DNA of 7,572 nucleotides from Bacteroidales bacterium (GCA_028701945.1 JAQVPT010000176.1:1-7572), one strand, 5' to 3'; shown: positions 1-7,393, counted from the first letter of the stretch. Notes: generated by a model from the letters alone, not told the origin. Numbers and translations are program-made.

Positions 1-869
1 GGACAATTTACTGTACTGCCATCGTCTGTCGGTGGTGTGAAATCGGGTACTTGAATATTTATAGTCTGAATATAAGTATTAAAATTATTACATTCATCTT
101 CAACAGAATAAGTTCTATTTAAAACTATTGGACAAGAACCAGAGAAAGAATCACTATTACTAACAATTAAATTACCGTCAGTAGTACATGCATCAGAAAT
201 ATTTAATCCAAGAGCCTCTAAAGCTGACACACTACCAGCAACTGCAGGTGCATCACTCACATCACAACCATAAACAGTTGAGACCGGTATGGTACCTGTT
301 ATTGATGGTATAGTTGTATCGTCAACATTAATTGTTTGTATATATGAACTAGTATTTCCACACTCATCTTCAATTGTATATTCTCTTCTAATTATAACAG
401 GACAACTCCCTGAAACTATGTCAACATGACTAATGCTTAAATTAGCATCAGACGAACATGCATCAGAAATACTTAATCCGAGGGCTTCAAGAGCAGACAC
501 GCTAGTAACTGCAGCAGGTGCATCACTAGCGTCACATCCCTCAACAGTAGTTACCGGAATTGAACCAGCAACATTAGGAGAAGTATTATCATTAATATTA
601 ATAATTTGCACACAACTAGCTGAATTACCGGCTTCATCTGTTATTGTCCAAGTACGATTAATTTGTATTGGACATGTTCCGCTATAAGAATCTTGATAAG
701 TAACGCTTGCTATACCACAGTTATCAGAAGCTACACCATTATTTGGTGCAGATGAGAATACCGCATAGCTAGATGCTGTTTCGGATGATGAAAATCCAGG
801 ACTTGAGACATCTCCTGTATCACATCCTTCAATATTTCTTGTAACCGGACAAGTTGAAATTACCGGATC
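1..869 (-). repeat. Three HYR-like repeats, continuing past window edge
   Basis: This section encodes residues from 1459 to the edge. Each unit has an EGCD or YGCD motif (Cys at residues 1474, 1570 and 1660), a middle segment, a C-G or DAC turn, SGxCPI, an NRTWTITDEAGN-like strand and the motif Q-T-I-N-x-D-D before the next unit. The NRTW/DEAGN and DxTxP elements are typical of HYR-like and gliding-associated repeat regions. Units two and three are close copies, sharing SDAPA, SVSALEALGL and ISDAC, while the first is divergent. The array ends at the window edge in what looks like a further HYR start. Confidence 0.75.
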
Positions 870-3800
870 AACAACTTCAATATCAATAGTTACCGTATTA
901 GATGTAGCTGCATCGCAACCAGTACCAGTACATGTTCTAATACATCGATAATATGTTGTAGAGGTTATAGTAGGCGTTGTATAATTTGCAGATGTTGCAC
1001 CTGAAATATTAGACCATGAACTACCATCTAAAGATGATTGCCACTGGAATGAACAAGTACCAGTACCTCCCGATGTTGAAGAAGTTAATGATGCTGTAGC
1101 TCCATAACAAATAGTTTGAGAAGATGATATTGATATTGATGGATCATCAACTACTGTAACGATAGCTACATTTGTAAGAACCCCATCACAACCGCTACCA
1201 CCTGCATCAATATACACTCTATAATAAGTAGTTGACGTTAATGCGGGTGTAGTATAAGAATCTGATTCTGCTCCTACAATATCTGCCCATGTAGAACCAT
1301 CTGGAGAGCTCTGCCATTGATATGTAACAAATGGAGCGCCTCCTGTACCACTTACATTCATTGTGTGTGTACCACCAGAACATATTGTTGTACCTGTAGG
1401 ATGTGTTGTAACACTTGGATCAGGGACAATTGAAATAGCTTGTGTATTACTTGTAGCAGAACCACAACCCGAACCTGTCATTGATATTATAACTCGATAA
1501 TATGTTGTACTAGTTAAACTTGGTGTTATATATGTTGCATTTGTTGCACCTGAAATATTTGTCCATGAAGACCCATCAGGTGAACTTTGCCATTGATAAG
1601 ATAAACTGCCGGTTCCACCTGATTCACTTGCTAATAATGTAGCTGATCCTCCTGAGCAAACAGATGTTGCTCCTACTATCGTAACAGTAGGGTCAGGAAC
1701 AACTTCTACATTTACCGTATTCGATATAATTGGATCACACCCATTACCTACTTGGAAAATAACACATTGGTAGTCGTATATCCCGGGATTTGAAATACCT
1801 GCAACAGTTAATGTGTTGCTTGTAGCTCCTGTGTATGAAGCTCCTGCGGGAGTTCCATTTGAAACATTACCCCATGAGCCACCATTATGATATTGCCATT
1901 GATATGAAAAGTTTCCTGTTCCTCCACTAGCAATTACTGTAAAAGGATCTGTAGTTCCACCCACACAAATAGGGTCTGGACTAATTGGTTGTGTACTAAT
2001 AACTGGGTCTGGCACAACCTCTACAAAAACTATATTAGAAATAGCATCGCCACAGCCTGTACCGGTTGCTGATCTAATACAACGGAAAAACATTGATTCT
2101 GTCATATTATTATATATGGGATTTGTAGATGTAGTCCAATTTGTCCACGTAGAGCCATCAGTAGATGTCTGCCATTGATTAGTAATTGTACCAGTTCCTC
2201 CACCTGTACTCTGGGTAAATGCTACGGACCCTCCGTAACAGACAGTTGTTGAACTAGTATTAATTGAGATGCTAAGATCTGGAACAACAGTAACCGTATA
2301 ACTTCTACAAGCAGTAAAATTACAAATACCTTCTGCTCTAACATAATAAGTAGTTGTAGTACTAGGGCTTACAGTAACACTGTTTCCTGTTCCAACAAAT
2401 GCTCCGCCACAGGAACCTGAATACCATTGCCAAGAGGCTCCCGTACCTAGTGAACCTCCGTTTAATGTTAAAGTTGACGAACCACCTTCGCATATTATTG
2501 AGTTTGTACCACTAACAGATGTTGCAGCTACTGACAATGAGTTAACAATAACATTGATACTAGCACAACCCGTTATATTACAATTCCCTTCAGCTCTTAC
2601 ATAATAAGTTATGCTAGATGTAGGGAATTGACTTATGACCGCACCAGTTCCAACTGCAGTACCACCACAAGAACCTGAATACCAATGCCAAGAAGCTCCT
2701 GTTCCCAATGAGCCCCCATTTAAAGATAATTGTAATTCATCGCCGGCACACATAGTTACCGAACCAGAAACAAATACCGTAACACTAATACAAGATGTAT
2801 TATTACAATTCCCTTCTGCTCGCACATAATAAGTTGTTGTAACTGTAGGGTTTACAGACACAGAAGTACCTGTCCCAACCTGTGTGCCTCCACAACTACC
2901 CTCATACCAAACCCATTGTGCTCCACTTCCAAGAGAACCTCCACTCAAGCTTAATGTACTGTTACCTCCGGAATTAATATTACTTGGACTTGCAGTTGCA
3001 GAAGTAGCAGGAGAGGAATTTGTTTGTAATGTAACTGTTCTACTTACACAACTTGTTGTATTACAATTACCTTCGGCTCTTACATAATAAGTAGTATTAG
3101 AACTTGGTGAAACAGAAATTGAGTTTCCTGTCCCTACAACTGTACCTCCACAACTACCCGAATACCACACCCAACTTGCACCTGTCCCTAACGAACCTCC
3201 ATTTAGTGTCAATGTTGTTGACTCTCCGGGACAAATAGAAGAATTTCCTGATATTGAAGTTGCAGCAGATGAATTAGAATAAACTGATACTGAAACATTA
3301 TCAGACACGTAGGAACCACATGCACTACATTCCATTCTTAAAGTAAATGTTGTATTTGAACTAACTGTTGTTGAGATAGAGCTATAACCACTATTATAAA
3401 CAGGAGAAGAGCTCCCAAATGAAGAACCATTCCACCATTGAGAACCATTAGACCAAGCATATCTCCATGTTCCACAGGCACAACCTCCGCCTGCATAATC
3501 ATTAACGGTAAGATTCACATTGCCATTAGGGCAAACGCTATTACTTGGGGCACCATTAGCATAAGCAACTACATAATCGGGAGCCTGACAGCAAGGAATA
3601 TACGATACTCTAAAATTTGAATAATAATTATATGTAGCTACTGCCTGCCAGAATATTGGACTTTGATTATTTTCATCTCCATCAGCTATTCCTACTACAT
3701 ACCAGTTTCCGGCTAATCTTGATTCTACGTCAGTTAAACCTGCAGCATTAAAAACAACATCATAATTTGTATAACCATTACCTCTATCCCAAGGCCATAC

Positions 3801-5243
3801 ATCAATTGGTGGAATATAAAACTGTGTTCCATCTTCTACATCGTTATACCAAGTATTTGTATAATAATCTACTTGCCCATCAGTATGTATATTATTTGCA
3901 GCAGTCATGTTGGAGTACATATCTTTAACCTCAGGTCTTACCTCTTCCCAGTTAATCAAACCATCGCAATCTCCAGTTGTAAATGGAGCAATATTTGGCA
4001 AAAATGTTTCATATGCAGCAGCAGTAATATCTGACCCATCAGGTATTGATGTGATATCAAACTTATCATGAATCCTGTTGTAATTATGTTCATCTCCAGA
4101 CCAGAAATCATCATCTCTCATTGCACCGATTGTACCTAAATAGTTACCATCGGCAGGAGCGCAAATCCAAACATAAGGATAAGTTTCATCGTTAGTACAA
4201 TAGACAGAATGCCCGTAAAATGTTTCATCAAAATATAAAGTATAAGTTGCCTTTGTTTGATTATGATGGGGGATAGGATAACATGCAGGAAGTTCAACCC
4301 ATTTGATTTTCTCTCTTTGCGCATCTGATAATAATTCTAAATCAATATTATCAGGCAAAATTGGATAAGATGTAGGCCTAACCGTAAAATATGCATTAAT
4401 TTCCCCATTAGCACCCCAATAATGTCTTGAACTTGTTGTTCTTCTATATTTAACCTCCTGAGCATTTTGAGGATAATTATTTTTTAATGGTAAATAAACT
4501 GACGGTTCTAGCCTTGCATAAGTAAAATATCCGGGATAATTTTCTTGAATTAAGTATTGGCTTTCAATCGGATGATTTGCATCCAATGCAGATTGTGGCT
4601 TGTATATCCTAATGATATTATCATTTTTAACTACTACTGAATCTGCTCCATTTCGAGCGAACTCTTCAGCAATACGATTAATATCCTCTTTAATCTCTAA
4701 TAGTAAAAATCCAGGATAGTTATTCAAATCTAATTCCCTTTCTGAGAAGTATTTAGAAAGATTTTGAACTGTAACAAATAACCTATAATAAACTTTACCA
4801 TCTATTTCAACAAAATCAATATTATCAGGCACAATATTATTAATTCTGTCAATTTGATTTCCGCCATCTCGATATTTATTTAATGATTTACTTTTTTGAA
4901 AAGGATTAATTATACTTCCGTCCTGATTTAATAAATGTGTTATCCTATCATCACTTACCCTTATAGAAATCATTTCGGGAATATATACAGATGAATCCGG
5001 CAAACTTCTATACTCTTCACTATCAAAATATGCATCTAATTCGGGATAATTTGACTCTTCCCTGTTTTCAAAATTATCAGCAAGATTGTACTCAGTTCCA
5101 ATTTGTTTATTATCAGAATTTAGATTTTGCTGTTCTACATTTTTATTCTGAGCTACTAATAAACTAGGAAAAGTTATACTCAAACATAAAAATATTGACA
5201 AATTCAATAATGATTGTTTTAAAACAGGAAATATATTTTTCAT
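1..5243 (-). CDS. Giant secreted multi-Ig/HYR-repeat surface protein, C-terminus outside window
   Basis: I read this frame codon by codon: 1747 codons open from the ATG at 5241-5243 to the window edge, with no stop. Residues 1-32 form a signal peptide (MKN start, hydrophobic LLNLSIFLCLSITF, cleavage likely after VAQ). Residues 33-550 are a module I do not recognise, rich in Tyr, Asn, Asp and Trp. Residues 552-655 are a divergent Cys-rich Ig-like unit, 656-987 four Ig_7-like units, 988-1458 five QWQ-type Ig-like units, and 1459 onward HYR-like units. The last visible residues (FTPPTDDGSTVNCP) resemble the start of another HYR domain. Such architecture is known from Type IX-secreted adhesins and gliding-associated proteins of Bacteroidota; a C-terminal sorting domain is expected beyond position 1 but is not seen. 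Export and a binding or structural role are inference. In-frame ATGs at 5285 and 5300 would lengthen the N-terminus. I prefer 5243 because it gives a compact signal peptide. It is probably co-transcribed with the gene 63 bases upstream. Confidence 0.9.
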   Translation of the reverse strand, partial: MKNIFPVLKQSLLNLSIFLCLSITFPSLLVAQNKNVEQQNLNSDNKQIGTEYNLADNFENREESNYPELDAYFDSEEYRSLPDSSVYIPEMISIRVSDDRITHLLNQDGSIINPFQKSKSLNKYRDGGNQIDRINNIVPDNIDFVEIDGKVYYRLFVTVQNLSKYFSERELDLNNYPGFLLLEIKEDINRIAEEFARNGADSVVVKNDNIIRIYKPQSALDANHPIESQYLIQENYPGYFTYARLEPSVYLPLKNNYPQNAQEVKYRRTTSSRHYWGANGEINAYFTVRPTSYPILPDNIDLELLSDAQREKIKWVELPACYPIPHHNQTKATYTLYFDETFYGHSVYCTNDETYPYVWICAPADGNYLGTIGAMRDDDFWSGDEHNYNRIHDKFDITSIPDGSDITAAAYETFLPNIAPFTTGDCDGLINWEEVRPEVKDMYSNMTAANNIHTDGQVDYYTNTWYNDVEDGTQFYIPPIDVWPWDRGNGYTNYDVVFNAAGLTDVESRLAGNWYVVGIADGDENNQSPIFWQAVATYNYYSNFRVSYIPCCQAPDYVVAYANGAPSNSVCPNGNVNLTVNDYAGGGCACGTWRYAWSNGSQWWNGSSFGSSSPVYNSGYSSISTTVSSNTTFTLRMECSACGSYVSDNVSVSVYSNSSAATSISGNSSICPGESTTLTLNGGSLGTGASWVWYSGSCGGTVVGTGNSISVSPSSNTTYYVRAEGNCNTTSCVSRTVTLQTNSSPATSATASPSNINSGGNSTLSLSGGSLGSGAQWVWYEGSCGGTQVGTGTSVSVNPTVTTTYYVRAEGNCNNTSCISVTVFVSGSVTMCAGDELQLSLNGGSLGTGASWHWYSGSCGGTAVGTGAVISQFPTSSITYYVRAEGNCNITGCASINVIVNSLSVAATSVSGTNSIICEGGSSTLTLNGGSLGTGASWQWYSGSCGGAFVGTGNSVTVSPSTTTTYYVRAEGICNFTACRSYTVTVVPDLSISINTSSTTVCYGGSVAFTQSTGGGTGTITNQWQTSTDGSTWTNWTTSTNPIYNNMTESMFFRCIRSATGTGCGDAISNIVFVEVVPDPVISTQPISPDPICVGGTTDPFTVIASGGTGNFSYQWQYHNGGSWGNVSNGTPAGASYTGATSNTLTVAGISNPGIYDYQCVIFQVGNGCDPIISNTVNVEVVPDPTVTIVGATSVCSGGSATLLASESGGTGSLSYQWQSSPDGSSWTNISGATNATYITPSLTSTTYYRVIISMTGSGCGSATSNTQAISIVPDPSVTTHPTGTTICSGGTHTMNVSGTGGAPFVTYQWQSSPDGSTWADIVGAESDSYTTPALTSTTYYRVYIDAGGSGCDGVLTNVAIVTVVDDPSISISSSQTICYGATASLTSSTSGGTGTCSFQWQSSLDGSSWSNISGATSANYTTPTITSTTYYRCIRTCTGTGCDAATSNTVTIDIEVVDPVISTCPVTRNIEGCDTGDVSSPGFSSSETASSYAVFSSAPNNGVASDNCGIASVTYQDSYSGTCPIQINRTWTITDEAGNSASCVQIININDNTSPNVAGSIPVTTVEGCDASDAPAAVTSVSALEALGLSISDACSSDANLSISHVDIVSGSCPVIIRREYTIEDECGNTSSYIQTINVDDTTIPSITGTIPVSTVYGCDVSDAPAVAGSVSALEALGLNISDACTTDGNLIVSNSDSFSGSCPIVLNRTYSVEDECNNFNTYIQTINIQVPDFTPPTDDGSTVNC
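870..2282 (-). repeat. Five tandem Ig-like repeats with QWQ core
   Basis: This section encodes residues 988-1458 of the giant protein, five units that each begin near a PDP or DDP turn (VVPDP) and continue with a Cys-Gly-Gly motif, SGGTG, a QWQ-S-x-DG-S-W core, YTTP-LTSTTYYR and a G-x-GC segment. The core Trp falls at residues 1024, 1116, 1218, 1310 and 1401, so units are 91-92 residues except the second, which is 102. That unit has HNGG instead of S-x-DG and extra residues in the following loop (GTPAGASYTGATSN). The family resembles Ig-like/PKD-like modules of Bacteroidota surface proteins. It is clearly distinct from the neighbouring Ig_7-like block, so the protein is a mosaic of two expanded families. 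Confidence 0.8.
2283..3278 (-). repeat. Four tandem Ig_7-like (CHU_C-associated) protein repeats
   Basis: This part of the giant gene encodes residues 656-987, four copies of a unit with the order CPGESTTL, LNGGSLGTGA, a W-x-W-Y-S-G-S-C-G-G core, VGTGNSISVSP, TTYYVRAEGNC and a closing strand. The first Trp of the core is at residues 691, 777, 852 and 938, giving spacings of 86, 75 and 86. The third unit lacks the 11-residue Ser/Ala/Thr linker before it. The second unit has SPSNINSGG where the others have a Cys-containing motif such as ICPGE. The same unit occurs twice in the 343-residue protein upstream. These are extracellular beta-sandwich spacer modules; their paired Cys suggest disulfides, which is inference. 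Confidence 0.85.
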
Positions 5244-5247
5244 TTTA

Positions 5248-5255
5248 CCCCTTTT
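5248..5255 (-). promoter_or_regulatory. Weak ribosome-binding-like AAAAGGGG before the giant gene
   Basis: On the minus strand AAAAGGGG lies four bases (TAAA) before the ATG at 5243. It favours that start over the in-frame ATGs at 5285 and 5300, which have no purine run close by. Spacing is short, and Bacteroidota often do not rely on Shine-Dalgarno pairing, so this is only modest support. The whole 63-base gap (5244-5306) shows no terminator-like hairpin. Confidence 0.3.
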
Positions 5256-5306
5256 TTGCAAATATTTTACTTTATATTTTTTCATAAGACAGATCTTCAT
5301 GGTTAA

Positions 5307-6338
5307 TTATGGATTTACAACGGCATTTATTGAGGTTGGTGCAACTGAATTGGTTTGAACCGTAACAGTTGTACTAGCACAAGCTGTTACAGTACTTCCA
5401 CATGGATAATTTCCTACACGTCTTACGTAATATGTTGTTGTGGAAGACGGAGAAACTGAAATAGAAGACCCCGTTCCTAACACAGCACCATTGCCACAGC
5501 CACCTGCATACCATTGGTATGAAGCTCCACCCCCGGAAGTACCTCCAGACGCAGTAAGAGTAGTTGACTCCCCAACGCAAATTGTCGTATTACCAGTAAT
5601 TCCCGTTGGTGCTGTCGGAGGTGTTACTACTGTAACTGTACGGCTTGCAACATAAGAATATTGAATTCCGGGAGTTCCACATGCTAAAACTTGATATCTC
5701 ATATAGTACGTAGTGGTAGTAGTAGGCGAAACAGTAATAGAATGTGCATCAGAACTAATTTGCGTACCTCCAGAAGTTGTACCCCACTGAATATTCATAT
5801 AATCATCGTTTTGAGCAGCAGTAACATTCCCTGCCGAAAGTGTTACAGAACTACCATTACAGACACTTGTATTTCCTACTATAGTTGGCGTACGGGGAAT
5901 AGCTCTCCAATAAAGATATGAACATGATGTATATGATGTGCAATAAAATTTACTAACCAGTAAGCGTACAGAAGTTGTGCCAGGGGTATATGCAATTAGA
6001 CCATCATTCGTATAACCTGTATTATAAGAGCAATCATCATTATATGCTAAACTTGTTCCACCACAAGTTGCACTAGGATATAAGGTCAATTGAGAATCAA
6101 AACTGGCAGCATTCGATCGCCACTGATAAATATAGCCTGTAGAAAGGTTTTCTATATTCCATTCACTACCATAAATACAAGAAGTAATTGTAGTCCATGT
6201 AGCACTTGTAGTAGTATATGTGCCACTAGGGTATTGGTTACCACAGTTTGTACATTGTGAAAATGCAGCATTATGATAAGCCCCAAAACTTAACAATAGT
6301 ATGATATAAATAAATATCGAAGTAAATAAGTTTTTCAT
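5307..6338 (-). CDS. Exported 343-residue Ig_7-repeat protein, possibly truncated
   Basis: Residues 1-28 look like a signal peptide (MKN start, hydrophobic IFIYIILLLSFGA, likely cleavage after AFSQ). The following Cys29 lacks a proper lipobox, so I do not call it a lipoprotein. Residues 29-148 are a Cys/Tyr/Thr-rich beta-type domain (TCGGTSLAYNDDC, then an SVRLLVSKFYC strand) that resembles secreted beta-sandwich domains but is not identified. Residues 149-240 and 242-330 are two Ig_7-like units; the second (ICVGESTT, QWYAGGCG, VSPSSTTTYYVRR) closely matches those in the giant protein downstream. The protein ends at SINAVVNP, within the linker that normally leads into the next unit, so no Type IX sorting domain or other anchor is present. 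It may be a natural short product, a truncated gene or a deletion remnant. It lies 63 bases upstream of the giant gene, in the same direction and the same frame. Confidence 0.85.
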   Translation of the reverse strand: MKNLFTSIFIYIILLLSFGAYHNAAFSQCTNCGNQYPSGTYTTTSATWTTITSCIYGSEWNIENLSTGYIYQWRSNAASFDSQLTLYPSATCGGTSLAYNDDCSYNTGYTNDGLIAYTPGTTSVRLLVSKFYCTSYTSCSYLYWRAIPRTPTIVGNTSVCNGSSVTLSAGNVTAAQNDDYMNIQWGTTSGGTQISSDAHSITVSPTTTTTYYMRYQVLACGTPGIQYSYVASRTVTVVTPPTAPTGITGNTTICVGESTTLTASGGTSGGGASYQWYAGGCGNGAVLGTGSSISVSPSSTTTYYVRRVGNYPCGSTVTACASTTVTVQTNSVAPTSINAVVNP

Positions 6339-6655
6339 GTTTAAACTTAATTTATATAGTTTCTAAATAACAAAAGTGCAAAAACTCTTATCAAAAATTA
6401 AAGAACATTAAAATTGATTAAATCAAATACCACATGCTTATTGCTGTTATACAACATATTACAAAAACAATTTCTCATTATTCATTAATTTCCTAAATTA
6501 TATTCACAATCTCCTGTTCAAAAATAGTTATTTTATGGAAACTTTAACAAAAATTTTACATCTTTTTAACGCAATTAAATTTCTATGGTTGCTTTGTATA
6601 TTACAATATTATATAAACACTTACACCTACCTATTAAGAATCAAAAGTTTCAATT
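6339..6655. other. AT-rich intergenic spacer of 317 bases
   Basis: No convincing gene or RNA is visible. On the minus strand it holds one good promoter candidate (6519-6551), which would leave a leader of roughly 175 bases before the ATG at 6338. That ATG has no purine-rich ribosome site, only AT-rich sequence. A plus-strand frame of 45 codons (6535-6672) crosses the end of the DUF4159 gene, but I do not trust it. I found no strong terminator hairpin for the DUF4159 gene; only a 5-base-pair ATATT/AATAT stem lies near 6600. Confidence 0.6.
6519..6551 (-). promoter_or_regulatory. Candidate Bacteroidota-type promoter for the repeat-protein genes
   Basis: On the minus strand TTTG (6551-6548) is followed after 21 bases by TATTTTTG (6526-6519). 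This fits the Bacteroidota primary sigma pattern TTTG, about 19 bases, TAnnTTTG. It would start transcription near 6513 and drive the 343-residue gene and probably the giant gene. The region is AT-rich, so a chance match is possible. Confidence 0.4.
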
Positions 6656-7303
6656 TTATTGAGAACAAATAAAACTAATAATATTAGCTCCCATCCTTAA
6701 TGCTTTTAATCTTGTTTCCTCAGAATTATTATGAACTGAAGCATCTTCCCAACCATCTCCAAGATCGGTTTCGTAAGTATAAAACAACAATAGTCTTCCT
6801 TCATGTATAATTCCAAAACCCTGTGGGGGTTTATTATCATGTTCGTGAATTTTTGGCAAACCATCTTTAAATGTATATTTCTGATGATATATTTTATGAT
6901 CAAATGTCAATTCTATTAGTTCCTTATCAGGGAAAAGCTTTTTAATTTCTCTTCTTACATATTGATCCATACCATAATTGTCATCAATATGTAAAAACCC
7001 TCCTCCTAATAAATAAGTTCTAAGATTTTCAATTTCAAAATCTGAGAAAATTACATTTCCATGTCCTGTCATATGGATCATAGTACAATTAAACATGTCA
7101 TTACTACTAGGCTCAACAGTTACATAATCTTTCTCTATATTCATCCCCAAGTCGTTATTGCAATATTCTATAAGATTTGGTAAACTAGTAGGATTTGCAT
7201 ACCAGTCGCCTCCACCGGAGTATTTTAAAAGTCCAATTCTTACTTGCCCCACAACAGATAAACAAATAAATACTAAACATGCTATAACAATTATTTTTCT
7301 CAT
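6656..7303 (-). CDS. DUF4159-family exported protein
   Basis: The 215-residue product starts with a signal peptide (MRKIIVIACLVFICLSVVGQ, cleavage about residue 20). The mature part has features I associate with DUF4159 (PF13709), a family with a class I glutamine-amidotransferase-like fold. These are a GGGDWYANPTSLPNL segment near the start, MIHMTGHGN near residue 75, a glycine-rich GGGFLHIDDNYG strand-loop near residue 100, FDHKIYHQKY near 135, KIHEHD near 152, and LLLFYTYETDLGDGWED near 172. Length is about that of the short Bacteroidota members, so it looks complete. The function is unknown; I see no obvious amidotransferase Cys nucleophile, and a periplasmic location is inferred from the signal peptide. 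The next internal Met is near residue 54, inside the conserved domain, so the start at 7303 is secure. It is divergent from the tRNA-Ser and separated by 317 bases from the repeat-protein genes, so it is probably its own transcription unit. Confidence 0.88.
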   Translation of the reverse strand: MRKIIVIACLVFICLSVVGQVRIGLLKYSGGGDWYANPTSLPNLIEYCNNDLGMNIEKDYVTVEPSSNDMFNCTMIHMTGHGNVIFSDFEIENLRTYLLGGGFLHIDDNYGMDQYVRREIKKLFPDKELIELTFDHKIYHQKYTFKDGLPKIHEHDNKPPQGFGIIHEGRLLLFYTYETDLGDGWEDASVHNNSEETRLKALRMGANIISFICSQ

Positions 7304-7307
7304 AGCT

Positions 7308-7338
7308 CAAAAATAATCAATATGAGTTAATCACGAAA
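7308..7338 (-). promoter_or_regulatory. Candidate promoter directly before the DUF4159 gene
   Basis: On the minus strand TTTC (7338-7335, one mismatch to TTTG) is followed after exactly 19 bases by TATTTTTG (7315-7308). The box ends only four bases before the ATG at 7303, so a transcript from it would begin at or next to the start codon and be essentially leaderless. That makes it either a leaderless promoter or a chance match. Confidence 0.35.
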
Positions 7339-7363
7339 TTAATTTATTATCTAACTATTTCTT

Positions 7364-7393
7364 TTTGCAATAATAAAAGAATTATTATTTTTG
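7364..7393 (+). promoter_or_regulatory. Candidate promoter for the tRNA-Ser
   Basis: TTTG (7364-7367), 18 bases, then TATTTTTG (7386-7393) is a close match to the Bacteroidota promoter pattern. It points toward the tRNA fragment at 7461 and the tRNA-Ser at 7512. Transcription would start near 7399, giving a leader of about 110 bases that contains the duplicated tRNA part and the hairpin. Confidence 0.5.

Noticed and set aside
433..687. Plus-strand frame of 84 codons
   Set aside because: It is antisense to the HYR-like repeats of the giant protein and has no recognisable domain or ribosome site.
2635..3087. Plus-strand frames of 64 and 67 codons, with similar Pro/Glu-rich translations
   Set aside because: They are the reverse strand of the Ig_7 units of the giant gene; their similarity to each other simply mirrors the repeats on the coding strand.
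2283..3278. Regular repeats resembling a CRISPR-like array
   Set aside because: The units are about 225-258 bases long, vary at third codon positions and stay in one open reading frame, so they are protein repeats.
3438..3620. Plus-strand frame of 60 codons
   Set aside because: It is antisense to the divergent Ig-like unit of the giant protein, with no supporting feature.
4136..4324. Minus-strand frame of 62 codons
   Set aside because: It lies in another frame inside the giant gene, whose own frame is open and coherent through this stretch.
5440..5921. Plus-strand frames of 71 and 76 codons, and a minus frame of 68 codons inside the 343-residue gene
   Set aside because: All overlap a gene with a signal peptide and recognisable Ig_7 units. 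Their products show no motif and reflect the repeat sequence in other frames.
6535..6672. Plus-strand 45-codon frame with a hydrophobic middle (FLWLLCILQYY), convergent with the DUF4159 gene
   Set aside because: It is AT-rich and short, with no ribosome site or promoter, and its end overlaps the coding 3' end of the DUF4159 gene. A chance frame is the simplest reading, although a small membrane peptide cannot be excluded without conservation data.
6706..6903. Minus-strand frame of 65 codons inside the DUF4159 gene
   Set aside because: It is a shifted-frame shadow of a gene with conserved motifs.
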